Below, one piece after another: positions 24,700 to 33,111 of a stretch of DNA of 64,000 nt (the first letter of the stretch is position 1; the number at the start of each line of letters is the position of its first letter). A model generated the notes under the pieces. That model worked only from the letters and a program-made list of their open reading frames with translations, did not search any database and was not told the origin of the DNA. The DNA is taken from assembly GCF_023273855.1 (NCBI RefSeq), contig NZ_CP096884.1, forward strand, positions 3,286,001-3,350,000, given 5' to 3'. The position numbers and the translations under genes are program-made. The stretch is from Seonamhaeicola sp. ML3 (GTDB lineage: Bacteria > Bacteroidota > Bacteroidia > Flavobacteriales > Flavobacteriaceae).

Positions 24700-25494
24700 A
24701 TGAACAAAACGATATTTGAGATTACCAAAATGGATTGTCCTTCCGAGGAAAATCTAATCCGAATGAAGTTGGACGGAATCTCAACTATTGCGAATTTAGA
24801 CTTTGACATTCCCAACAGAAAGTTGACCGTTTTTCATAGTGGAGAAATAGACCAAATCGAAAAGTCCGTTCTCGAATTGAATTTAGGCGGAAAGAAAATA
24901 TCGACCGAACAAACCGACCAAACGGCATTTAACGAAAACTCAAACCAGAAAAAACTACTCTGGACTGTGCTCGGAATAAATTTCGCATTTTTCCTAATCG
25001 AAATGACAACTGGAATAATCTCAAAATCAATGGGATTGGTTGCAGATAGTTTGGACATGCTTGCCGACAGTTTCGTTTATGGAATCAGTCTTTTTGCGGT
25101 TGGTGGAACTCTGACAAGAAAAAAACGGATTGCAAAACTTGCTGGATATTTTCAAATAACACTAGCCATTATTGGATTTGTGGAAGTCTTAAGGAGATTT
25201 TTCGGAAACGAGAAACTTCCCGATTTTTCAACAATGATTATCGTTTCGATTTTCGCGCTTATTGCAAACGGAATTTGTCTTTACATTTTACAAAAGTCAA
25301 AAAGTAAGGAAGAGGCTCATATGAAAGCAAGTATGATTTTCACTTCGAATGACGTGATTATCAATTTAGGAGTAATAATTGCTGGAGTTTTGGTAAATTG
25401 GTTAAGCTCAAATAAACCCGATTTGATTATCGGAACAATCGTTTTTGTTTTGGTAATTCAAGGAGCATTTAGAATATTAAAATTGAGTAAATAA
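24700..25494 (+). CDS. Cation-efflux (CDF) family transporter with an HMA-like N-terminus (cassette 11)
   Basis: 264 residues. Residues 1-65 read like a heavy-metal-associated domain (TKMDCPSEENLIRMKLDGI) with the usual CxxC reduced to one Cys. The membrane part follows: GLVADSLDMLADSFVYGISL carries the D-x3-D metal site of CDF helix 2, and FTSNDVIINLGVIIAG has the N-D variant in helix 5. Probably exports divalent metal to the periplasm; metal unknown. Confidence 0.8.
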   Translation: MNKTIFEITKMDCPSEENLIRMKLDGISTIANLDFDIPNRKLTVFHSGEIDQIEKSVLELNLGGKKISTEQTDQTAFNENSNQKKLLWTVLGINFAFFLIEMTTGIISKSMGLVADSLDMLADSFVYGISLFAVGGTLTRKKRIAKLAGYFQITLAIIGFVEVLRRFFGNEKLPDFSTMIIVSIFALIANGICLYILQKSKSKEEAHMKASMIFTSNDVIINLGVIIAGVLVNWLSSNKPDLIIGTIVFVLVIQGAFRILKLSK

Positions 25495-25509
25495 AAAAAC
25501 ACTAACCAC

Positions 25510-25635
25510 AACAATGGCTATAATTCAGCGTGGCTGAATTCATAAAATGAAACTAAAAACATTAAATAAAGCTGATTTCTATTGCGGAACGATTCTGCCG
25601 AATCATTCCACGCCGAAATCATAGCCGAGACCGTT
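25510..25635 (+). repeat. Cassette recombination site R11 (attC-like, type D)
   Basis: AACAATGGCTATAATTCAGC with GTGG, and CCACGCCGAAATCATAGCCG with AGACCGTT. Cassette 11 ends GTTGTGGTTA and TAACCACAAC are complementary. Confidence 0.78.
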
Positions 25636-25644
25636 AGCACACAT

Positions 25645-26577
25645 ATGAAAAAACGAATCTTAATCCATTTAATATTACTTTGCGTCTCAACCATTGGTTG
25701 GACTCAAAACTATAAACTGGTTGATTCTACTGTTTTGACATATCCGACGAAATTCGGGTCTACATCCAAACTTGCAAAAAGAATAAGTACAGATTTTTCA
25801 AACGATTTTGAAAAAACAAGGGCAGTTTTTTCTTGGATAGCTAACAATGTAGCTTATGACCCAAGTGAATATGGAAAGTTTGACTTTGAATATTCTTCAA
25901 AAACCGAACTTGAAAAAAAGGAAAAAGAGTACGAAAAAAAACTATCTAAGAGAGTTATTTCAAAAGGCAAAGCTGTTTGTGAAGGTTACTCTACTTTATT
26001 TAAAGTTTTATGCGATAAACTAAATATAAAATCTAAAGTAGTTACTGGTGGTTCCAAGACACAAATAAAGGACATCGGAAAAAGATATTACTCTGACCAC
26101 GCTTGGAATATAGTGTTCATAGAAAACAAAAAATACCTTGTTGATGTAACTTGGGGAGCAGGAACTTATGAAAATAGATTCGAGAGAAAAGTAGATTACT
26201 TCTTCTTTTTTACAGACCCAAAACTCTTTATAAAAAATCATTATCCCGATTATTATGAAAATGCGTTATTGAATGAAAAAGTTAGTAAGAAGGAGTTTTT
26301 AAATGAACCTCTGATTTACGATTATACTTTTGAATTAATAAGCCCACAGAATGGAATCATAAAAAAATCAGAAGTCGACAAAGTCCTATTTCGGTTTAAA
26401 ACTGACAAAGATGTAAACTCGATTTCATACGATTTAGACTCCAAAAATTACCCAGTAAATCAAATTAAAAGTGGTGGAACTTTGGAATTCGAAATAGATT
26501 TTACCAATTTAGAAAGACAGAGAGAATTAGTGTTCTATTTTGACTATGAACCTGTTATTGGATTTAAATTGAAATAA
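25645..26577 (+). CDS. Secreted transglutaminase-like protein (cassette 12)
   Basis: 310 residues from the ATG 10 bases after the R11 boundary; a longer in-frame reading from 25582 lies in the recombination site. Signal peptide MKKRILIHLILLCVSTIGWT. A transglutaminase-like domain has the catalytic Cys in SKGKAVCEGYSTLFKVLCD, His in YYSDHAWNIVFIENKKYLVD and Asp in DVTWGAG. A beta-rich C-terminal domain follows. Such proteins are protease or peptide-crosslinking relatives; substrate unknown. Confidence 0.82.
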   Translation: MKKRILIHLILLCVSTIGWTQNYKLVDSTVLTYPTKFGSTSKLAKRISTDFSNDFEKTRAVFSWIANNVAYDPSEYGKFDFEYSSKTELEKKEKEYEKKLSKRVISKGKAVCEGYSTLFKVLCDKLNIKSKVVTGGSKTQIKDIGKRYYSDHAWNIVFIENKKYLVDVTWGAGTYENRFERKVDYFFFFTDPKLFIKNHYPDYYENALLNEKVSKKEFLNEPLIYDYTFELISPQNGIIKKSEVDKVLFRFKTDKDVNSISYDLDSKNYPVNQIKSGGTLEFEIDFTNLERQRELVFYFDYEPVIGFKLK

Positions 26578-26588
26578 ATACGTGTGCT

Positions 26589-26768
26589 AACAATGGCTAT
26601 AAGTAATGCGGGCTGATGTTTTAGACGAAAGGGATTTTCTTATAGCATCGCTCACAATTTTGTAAATTGGTAAACAACAAAAAACAAATTTAAAAATGGT
26701 TCGCTTGGGTTCGTGCTTGACTGAAAAATAGCGCTTTTCTATCCCGCACTACTCATAGCCTAACCGTT
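26589..26768 (+). repeat. Cassette recombination site R12 (attC-like, long)
   Basis: 180 bases. AACAATGGCTATAAGTAATG with CGGG, and CCCGCACTACTCATAGCCTA with ACCGTT. Longer than the usual 123-126 bases because of the internal loop. Cassette 12 ends GTTAGCACAC and GTGTGCTAAC are complementary. Confidence 0.78.
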
Positions 26769-26790
26769 ACCCAACATTTGAGCAAACAAA

Positions 26791-27264
26791 ATGAAAAGAA
26801 TAATTTTAATTTCGCTTTTAATCCTTCCTCTTTTTGTTTTTTCACAAGAATTTAAAAAATCTGATTTAATTGGAAATTGGGAATTTGAATCGGCCGAAAA
26901 AAATACTGAGATTAGTAATGATTCATTGAGCAAATTACTCACAAAAGAATATGGAATTGAAGTTTTTGTTACTGATGAAAAAATTATTCGTTCTGATTTA
27001 AAAATAACAAACGACCACTATAAAGTAGATGAATTTGAATCTGACTCATGGACCATTTCAAAGAATGAAATTATTGTTAATACACCAGTCCCTTCGGACA
27101 AATTGGAATACTATAAAAAAACAACTGTTGGAGTAATTGAAAAATTTGAAAACGGAAAATACTATTTTATCGGACAGCAAACTCGAATAAAGATTCTGTC
27201 ATTAAAAGAAAATGAATTAGTGATAACTGATTTCCCTTATAAATTGACTTACATTAAAAAATAA
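26791..27264 (+). CDS. Secreted lipocalin-like small protein, function unknown (cassette 13)
   Basis: 157 residues with a clear signal peptide (MKRIILISLLILPLFVFSQ). The mature start FKKSDLIGNWEFESAEK has the GxW of lipocalin-like (Lipocalin_4/5) proteins, followed by strand-rich sequence. Ligand and role unknown. Confidence 0.65.
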   Translation: MKRIILISLLILPLFVFSQEFKKSDLIGNWEFESAEKNTEISNDSLSKLLTKEYGIEVFVTDEKIIRSDLKITNDHYKVDEFESDSWTISKNEIIVNTPVPSDKLEYYKKTTVGVIEKFENGKYYFIGQQTRIKILSLKENELVITDFPYKLTYIKK

Positions 27265-27276
27265 TAAACGTTGGGT

Positions 27277-27402
27277 AACAATGTGTAAAAATAATGCGTA
27301 AGTTTATTCCTCAATCGTTTGTTAGTGCTCATTTGCTTGCGTCCGATTTTCCTTCGGAAAATCAAACTCTCTCAAATCCGCACTATCCTTACACCAACCG
27401 TT
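27277..27402 (+). repeat. Cassette recombination site R13 (attC-like)
   Basis: AACAATGTGTAAAAATAATG with CG, and CGCACTATCCTTACACCAAC with CGTT; outer stem GTGTAA/TTACAC as in R4. Cassette 13 ends GTTACCCAAC and GTTGGGTAAC are complementary (same end sequence as cassette 7). Confidence 0.78.
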
Positions 27403-27426
27403 GGCGTGCATTTCAAAACAGAACGG

Positions 27427-27855
27427 ATGAATAACAAAATGAATAAACGATTAAAATTCTATCTTGTCAATTTATGTCTAGTCATTCTAATGACTTTTCT
27501 GTTATTCCTTTTTATGAATGGAACAGGAAATGATTATCCGACTAAAATGTTTGGAATCTCAATTCTGATTTCAATACCAATAATATATTTTCAATATCCG
27601 ATTTTAAATTTCAGAAAAAATTGGATTTATAAGTCACTGATATTTTATTTGAGTATGGTAATATTTCTATTCATTTTTGGAATAGTAATGGCTTGGAATG
27701 AAAAAGTTGGAAATAATGAAGCTGGAACTTGGCTTGCTCGATTTGACTCTGGATTGAGAATGAATATATATGGACAAATTTTCGGTGGATTTTTTGCATT
27801 TATAATTATCTCATTGATGAATTTTGGATTTAAAAACCAGTTATTTGAAAAATAA
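27427..27855 (+). CDS. Small multi-pass membrane protein (cassette 14)
   Basis: 142 residues from the ATG at 27427 (MNNKMNKRLKFYLVNLCLVI); an in-frame ATG at 27319 lies inside site R13. Four hydrophobic segments with short loops. No family recognised. Confidence 0.62.
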   Translation: MNNKMNKRLKFYLVNLCLVILMTFLLFLFMNGTGNDYPTKMFGISILISIPIIYFQYPILNFRKNWIYKSLIFYLSMVIFLFIFGIVMAWNEKVGNNEAGTWLARFDSGLRMNIYGQIFGGFFAFIIISLMNFGFKNQLFEK

Positions 27856-27867
27856 AAACGACACGCC

Positions 27868-27992
27868 AACAATGTATAACCGCAATTACGGCGGATTCGA
27901 CTACGTCCGAATCCACTCGGAATTGCTAAAGTCTGTGCCAAAGCGAAAATTAATGCATAATAACCTGTAACTGACGGTTATACGAAGCCGTT
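27868..27992 (+). repeat. Cassette recombination site R14 (attC-like, type A)
   Basis: Third near-identical copy of the R3/R7 type. Right end GAAGCCGTT differs from GAGACCGTT by two bases. Cassette 14 ends GTTGGCGTG and CACGCCAAC agree. Confidence 0.78.
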
Positions 27993-28029
27993 ACCTACAA
28001 TCTGAACCAATTATAAACCTAAATTTATT

Positions 28030-28596
28030 TTGAAAGATTTAATACCTCTAAAAGTAAATAACGAATGGACTTATAAACAATTTATTTATGATAAAACTAA
28101 GTCCAAAACGACTGAAAAGATTGTCATCAATAAAGTTTCCGACTTAAAAAAACATGATGGGCAGACATGGTATTTGCTTAAAGAATTTGGTGATGAGTTT
28201 TATGTACAAAACACCGACGAAGGACAGATTTCTGCCGAATTTGACAAAAATACTCTAATTCAAACTTCACTGTTTCTAAAGAATCCAGATAGCATAGAAT
28301 TTACTCCATTTGAATATACAGAAGTCACAAAGCAGAACGACCTAGAAGGAAACTCAAACATTCCTGACATAGATACTAATAAAATAACTCTAGTCTCTAA
28401 AGATGTTCCAATTATAATCGAAAACCAAAAGTACAATTGCCACGAATATGAAGTGAATCCAATATTAGAGGCTGACGACGAAATAGAAAGTTATAAAATC
28501 ACAATGTATATAGAATTAGGAACAGGAATAGTCAAACATATAATCGAAGATGATTACGAAATAGTTACAAGCGAATTAATAAATAAAAAACTGTAG
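28030..28596 (+). CDS. Unknown protein (cassette 15)
   Basis: 188 residues from a TTG start (LKDLIPLKVNNEWTYKQFIYD read as MKDL). The opening NNEWTYK and the strand-rich layout resemble small lipoprotein-like beta domains that report on total sample solubility in Bacteroidota, but there is no signal peptide and I recognise no family. An upstream alternative start is not visible. Confidence 0.58.
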   Translation: MKDLIPLKVNNEWTYKQFIYDKTKSKTTEKIVINKVSDLKKHDGQTWYLLKEFGDEFYVQNTDEGQISAEFDKNTLIQTSLFLKNPDSIEFTPFEYTEVTKQNDLEGNSNIPDIDTNKITLVSKDVPIIIENQKYNCHEYEVNPILEADDEIESYKITMYIELGTGIVKHIIEDDYEIVTSELINKKL

Positions 28597-28598
28597 GT

Positions 28599-28721
28599 AA
28601 CAAAGTATAAAAATAATGCTTAGTTTTAAGCTTAATCAAAGGTTAGTGCGTATTTGGTCACTCTGATTTTCCTGCGGAAAATCCTCGGACACAAAACCGC
28701 ACTATTCTTATACCAACCGTT
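28599..28721 (+). repeat. Cassette recombination site R15 (attC-like)
   Basis: AACAAAGTATAAAAATAATG with C, and GCACTATTCTTATACCAACC with GTT. Cassette 15 ends GTTACCTACA and TGTAGGTAAC are complementary (same end sequence as cassette 6). Confidence 0.78.
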
Positions 28722-28942
28722 GTACACAATATACCAATCACATTCGGGATATGTAAAAACCTACTGAAAATGGGCTTATTTTGAATAATCCTCGCTTAAA
28801 AAGTTTTCAGAAAATTTAGTGCTAAAATTCCGCAAGAGCAAAAAATTACTCTGCGAGATAATTTCTTTGCACTTGCTACTTTTCGTCTTCGAAACAAAAA
28901 AAGCACCCTAGTAATAACAGAAAATCAGACTCTTAAAAATTC

Positions 28943-28965
28943 TTATTTAGATTTATTTTAAATAA
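28943..28965. promoter_or_regulatory. Fur-like palindrome upstream of the TonB receptor
   Basis: TTATTTAGATT pairs imperfectly with TTTTAAATAA; the 23-bp box ends next to the -33 TTTG. A second one lies at 29012-29032 (TTTATATTAAG and TCTAAATAAA). Paired around a promoter before an iron-receptor gene, they suggest Fur-type control; inferred from context. Confidence 0.45.
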
Positions 28966-28997
28966 TTTGGTTATATCAAAAGACAAATATATTTTTG
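28966..28997 (+). promoter_or_regulatory. Promoter of the TonB receptor cassette
   Basis: TTTG (28966-28969), 20 bases, TATTTTTG (28990-28997), matching TTTG-N17-23-TAnnTTTG. This cassette thus seems to carry its own promoter. Confidence 0.6.
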
Positions 28998-29037
28998 TCC
29001 AAAATTTACTATTTATATTAAGTCTAAATAAAAACAA

Positions 29038-31461
29038 ATGAAAAACCTATTACCAATCTTAACCTTATTTCTGCTAACAAATTTAGCTTTAGCACAAAAC
29101 GGCACAGTATCAGGAACTGTAAAAGATAACAATCAAGCACCTCTTTTCGGTGTGAATGTTTCTTTAAAAAACACAACTAAAGGCACACAAACAAACGAAA
29201 ATGGAGAATTTGAAATCTCAAATTTGGAAAATGGCGATTACACGCTTTTAATTTCTTATCTAGGTTTCAAAACAAGAGAAATTCAACTTTCAGTTTCAAA
29301 TAATCAAAACAAAAATTTAGAAACAATTACACTTTACGAGGGAAATGAAATTTTGAGCGAGGTTATTGTAGAGGGAGAACGTCGTAACAAATTTTCAAGA
29401 AAGAAAACTGCTTATGTTTCAAAACTTCCTTTAAAGGATATCGAAAACACGCAAGTTTATAGTACAGTTACTAATGAAATTCTAAAATCACAAATTGTTA
29501 CAAATTTCGACGATGCGTTAAAAAACGCAACAGGTGTTGAACAACTTTGGACTTCAACAGGTCGAGGTGGCGATGGTGCTGGTTACTATTCTCTTCGTGG
29601 ATTTTCCGTTCAACCACAATTGGTAAATGGACTTCCTGGTTTGACAAATGGAACCATAAATCCTGCGAACATTGAACGTATTGAAGTACTAAAAGGACCT
29701 TCTGCAACTTTGTTCGGAAATGCAGTAAGTTCTTATGGTGGACTTATAAACGTTGTTACTAAAAAACCTTACGTTGGAACTGGTGGCGAATTGTCTTTTA
29801 CTTCTGGAACTTATGGTCTAAATCAAATCGTCGGAGACTTCAATACTGCATTAAGTAAAGAGGATAATTTATATTTTAGATTAAATACAGCTTACACTAC
29901 AGAACAAAGTTTTCAGGACGCTGGTTTTAGAAAGTCATTTTTTATTGCACCATCATTATCCTACAAAGTAAACAACAGACTTTCTTTCTCTTTTTACGGA
30001 GAAATTACCCAAGCAGAACAAACAAACCCAACTTTCTTATTCTTGAATAGAAGTGCACCAACCGTAGCATCAAATCTTGATGAGCTTAATTACAATAACA
30101 AGTTGTCGTTTACAAGCAACGATTTAACACTACAAAATCCAACGCAGAATTACAGAATTGAAATGGATTATAAATTATCGGATACCTGGCAATCGCAAAC
30201 GTTACTTTCCAAAAGTTCAACATCTACAAAAGGTTATTATTCATACTTATTTGATTTTGGGATTTTAGAAGGTAATACGTATTCTCGTTTTATTAATAAA
30301 CAAAATGCAAATACACAAACAACCGATATTCAACAAAACTTTATTGGAGATTTCAAAATTGCATCTTTAAGAAATAGAGTTGTTATTGGTCTTGATTATT
30401 TTAATGAAACACAAACCAACAATAGCACAGGATATGCGTTTTATGGCAATGTAACACCAAATGGAGGTGCAAATGCAGACAATCCTTTTACACCAGATGT
30501 GGAAGACGATTTATATCCGCTTTCAACTTCAGGAGTTGATGCTGCTTTAGCCACACAAGGCGTTAGTAATGTAAAGTCGAAATATCACATTTACAGTTTG
30601 TATGCGTCTGACGTCATCAATTTTACAGATAACCTTTCAGCAATGATAGGTTTACGATTAGACCATTTTGATAATGAAGGCGATTTAGCAAATCTTGATG
30701 ATGATTATGACCAAACCACTTTATCACCAAAATTTGGCTTATTATATCAACCAATAAAAGACAAGCTTTCTGTATTTGGAAACTACCAAAATGGATTTAC
30801 CAATGTAGCACCTCAATTGGTGGGTAATCCCGATGAAGGTCCGCAAACTTTACAAACTTTTGACCCAGAACAAGCAAACCAATTAGAGTTTGGTATTAAA
30901 ACAAATCTTTTTAATAATCGTTTAAATGCCACAATTAGTTATTATGATATTAAAGTGAAGGACCGTGTAATCACCGACCCTTCATCACCTTTCAATAAAA
31001 TTCAAGGTGGCGAAGTAGTAAGCAAAGGTTTTGAAATTGAAATAAATGCCAACCCTATTAACGGTCTGAATATTAGAGCTGGTTACAGTAATAATGATAG
31101 TGAAACAACCGAGTCTGATAATTCAGAAATCCTAAATAGAAGACCACTTGAAGCTGGTCCGGAGACACTTTATAATTTTTGGGCAACCTATGAATTTCAA
31201 AATGGAACTTTAGACGGTTTTGGAATTGGATTAGGGTTTAATGGAGCAAGTGAACGTTTTGCGATAAACTACGAATCGACTGGCGAATTTATTCTGCCAA
31301 GTTATACGATTGCAAACGCTTCCGTTTTTTACCAAGCTAATAAATACAGAATTGGTTTAAAGCTGAACAATGCTTTTAACAAGGAATATTACAAAGGTTG
31401 GACTACTATAAATCCACAAACGCCAAGAGCATTATTGGCAAACATTTCATATCAATTTTAA
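29038..31461 (+). CDS. TonB-dependent siderophore receptor (cassette 16)
   Basis: 807 residues. Signal peptide ending ALAQN, a carboxypeptidase-regulatory-like domain (GTVSGTVKDNNQAPLFGVNV; about 22-110), plug domain (FDDALKNATGVEQLWTSTGR ... GGLINVVTKKPY; about 150-245) and a 22-strand-type barrel ending in ALLANISYQF with a terminal aromatic. It takes up a ferric chelate through the outer membrane with TonB/ExbBD energy. Followed by a PepSY reductase-like gene, a common siderophore-iron partner. Confidence 0.92.
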   Translation: MKNLLPILTLFLLTNLALAQNGTVSGTVKDNNQAPLFGVNVSLKNTTKGTQTNENGEFEISNLENGDYTLLISYLGFKTREIQLSVSNNQNKNLETITLYEGNEILSEVIVEGERRNKFSRKKTAYVSKLPLKDIENTQVYSTVTNEILKSQIVTNFDDALKNATGVEQLWTSTGRGGDGAGYYSLRGFSVQPQLVNGLPGLTNGTINPANIERIEVLKGPSATLFGNAVSSYGGLINVVTKKPYVGTGGELSFTSGTYGLNQIVGDFNTALSKEDNLYFRLNTAYTTEQSFQDAGFRKSFFIAPSLSYKVNNRLSFSFYGEITQAEQTNPTFLFLNRSAPTVASNLDELNYNNKLSFTSNDLTLQNPTQNYRIEMDYKLSDTWQSQTLLSKSSTSTKGYYSYLFDFGILEGNTYSRFINKQNANTQTTDIQQNFIGDFKIASLRNRVVIGLDYFNETQTNNSTGYAFYGNVTPNGGANADNPFTPDVEDDLYPLSTSGVDAALATQGVSNVKSKYHIYSLYASDVINFTDNLSAMIGLRLDHFDNEGDLANLDDDYDQTTLSPKFGLLYQPIKDKLSVFGNYQNGFTNVAPQLVGNPDEGPQTLQTFDPEQANQLEFGIKTNLFNNRLNATISYYDIKVKDRVITDPSSPFNKIQGGEVVSKGFEIEINANPINGLNIRAGYSNNDSETTESDNSEILNRRPLEAGPETLYNFWATYEFQNGTLDGFGIGLGFNGASERFAINYESTGEFILPSYTIANASVFYQANKYRIGLKLNNAFNKEYYKGWTTINPQTPRALLANISYQF

Positions 31462-31520
31462 TTAGTCAAGTGAGAAAGAGCAACTTTTTATTCAGGTTGC
31501 TCTTTTTTAAATTTAAAATA

Positions 31521-32660
31521 ATGACAGCTAAAAAATTCATATTTCAATTACATAAATATTTAGGTTTAACAACAGGATTAGTAGTTTTTATTGTGTCTAT
31601 AACTGGTTGTTGTTGGGCGTTTAGAGATGAAATTGAAAGTCTTTATGATGACTATAAAAAAGTCACACCACAAGATCAATCAATATTAACACCAACAAAA
31701 GCGAAGGAATTAGCAAAAGAGATATTTCCAAACAACACTGTTCACGGAACTCTATTCAAAAAAGAAGATGATGCAATTGAAGTCATATTCTATGATGCCG
31801 AACCAGAATTTTATCAAAGTGTTTTCTTAAATCCATATTCAGGCGAAGTGATTCAAGTAGATAATCATCTTTCAGGATTTTTTGCATTTATTCTAAAAGG
31901 CCATATGCGACTTTGGTTACCCAAAACTATTGGCGAACAAGTTGTTGGAGTTTCTATTTTAATTTTCATATTAATCATCATTTCAGGTTTTATTATTTGG
32001 CTACCCAAAAAGCGTAAAAACTTAAAACAACGTTTAAAATTTGACTGGAAGAAAACAACACGTTGGAAACGTAAAAACTTTGATTTGCATACTGTGGTTG
32101 GATTTTACATTTGTTCACTTGCATTAATTTTAGCTTTTACAGGCTCAATGATGTCTTATAATTGGTTGAAATATGTAGTTTACAAATCTACAGGTGGCGA
32201 AAAAGAGGCACGTTTTATTATTCCTGAAAACCAAAGCCAAATCGGAGAAAGAGATAGTGATATTCCAATGGACTATTTAATCACAAAACTTTCAAAAGAA
32301 AACCCAAATGCAGAAAGTTTTGAATTACACTATCCCAAAACATCGGACGAAAGTATTTACGTAGAAGTTTCAAACAGCAAAGGAATTTATTACGATTCCG
32401 ATTTTAGATTTTTCGACCAAAATACATTGGAGGAAATCGAAACACCGAGTATATACGGAAAATACGAAAATGCAAAAGTTGCGGACAAAATTCAACGAAT
32501 GAATTACGACATACACATTGGAGCTATTGGCGGAATTGCGGGGAAAATTATTGCGTTTTTGGTTAGTTTGTTAACGGCAAGTTTACCAGTAACGGGAGTT
32601 ATATTGTGGTATGGACGGAATTACAAAAAGAAAAAAGTTTTGGAAAACATTAAAGTTTAG
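31521..32660 (+). CDS. PepSY-associated membrane protein, probable siderophore-iron reductase (cassette 16)
   Basis: 379 residues from the ATG at 31521, 59 bases after the receptor stop; a longer reading from 31398 overlaps the receptor gene and is unlikely. First membrane helix HKYLGLTTGLVVFIVSITGCCWAFRDEI is typical of the PepSY_TM family; three further helices follow (near 150, 195 and the C-terminus). Conserved membrane histidines (HKYLG, HMRLW, DLHTVVG, DIHIG) are likely haem or iron ligands. Acts in the inner membrane on imported iron chelate. Confidence 0.85.
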   Translation: MTAKKFIFQLHKYLGLTTGLVVFIVSITGCCWAFRDEIESLYDDYKKVTPQDQSILTPTKAKELAKEIFPNNTVHGTLFKKEDDAIEVIFYDAEPEFYQSVFLNPYSGEVIQVDNHLSGFFAFILKGHMRLWLPKTIGEQVVGVSILIFILIIISGFIIWLPKKRKNLKQRLKFDWKKTTRWKRKNFDLHTVVGFYICSLALILAFTGSMMSYNWLKYVVYKSTGGEKEARFIIPENQSQIGERDSDIPMDYLITKLSKENPNAESFELHYPKTSDESIYVEVSNSKGIYYDSDFRFFDQNTLEEIETPSIYGKYENAKVADKIQRMNYDIHIGAIGGIAGKIIAFLVSLLTASLPVTGVILWYGRNYKKKKVLENIKV

Positions 32661-32891
32661 TGCACAAATTACCATTCCACACACTTTTACACCAACGCTA
32701 CATCCAAGTAAAAAAGAGTGTTCCATTACTTCGTAAAGAGACATTTGAGAAGAAAACTTTTGAGTAAGTTAGTTGCATATTTACTATGGCTTGTGCTATC
32801 TGGAATTGGGACAAATCATAAATAGAAAGTAAATACATAAACGGAATATATAGTGCATTAATCAAAGGTTTTGGAAATAAATACTGTGTAC

Positions 32892-33073
32892 AACAATGTA
32901 TATAAAACATAGCTATTACAGGATTTCCGAGAGGTTTCTGTTTCTTTATTAAGTCCGCCAAATTTTTATTTTTGTATATTTAGAAAAGAATAAATTAAAC
33001 ATAAAAAATAAAAATTCGGCTCGTGTTAAATCCGAAAAATTAGCTTTTATTTACACGCTACGTTTCATATACG
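32892..33073 (+). repeat. Cassette recombination site R16 (attC-like), split by IS110
   Basis: AACAATGTATATAAAACATA with GC, and GCTACGTTTCATATACG at 33057-33073, where the IS110-family element begins. The missing right end (GAGACCGT) is found at 34298-34305 behind the element. Cassette 16 ends GTTGTACACA and TGTGTACAAC are complementary across 4.2 kb. Confidence 0.75.
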
Positions 33074-33111
33074 TATTCCAAGATAAAATCCAAACTGTTT
33101 TAAATTTTTAT

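Larger units (their letters stand above)
6560..33073 (+). mobile_element. Integron-like array of 16 gene cassettes
   Basis: Sixteen units, each running from a GTT to the ACC of its own terminal inverted repeat. Starts are at 6560, 8523, 11399, 12090, 13072, 16881, 17709, 18373, 19303, 20271, 24667, 25633, 26766, 27400, 27990 and 28719. Repeats all face the same way; most genes read rightward. The first 7-11 bases of every cassette are the reverse complement of the bases before its own AAC, for example GTTGGCTGTA and TACAGCCAAC in cassette 3. This mirrors the 1L/2L logic of integron attC sites, but the core is GTTRNNN rather than GTTRRRY. Confidence 0.8.

Noticed and set aside
8338-28721. Repeats as MITEs
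   Set aside because: No target duplications, constant orientation, exactly one per gene unit, and cassette-specific complementary ends that MITEs would not have.
6560-33073. Repeats as a CRISPR array
   Set aside because: Repeats are 120-190 bp, imperfect and 0.6-4.4 kb apart with genes between; no cas genes.
6560-33073. Classical integron
   Set aside because: The recombinase lacks the IntI insertion, and the core is GTTRNNN, not GTTRRRY.
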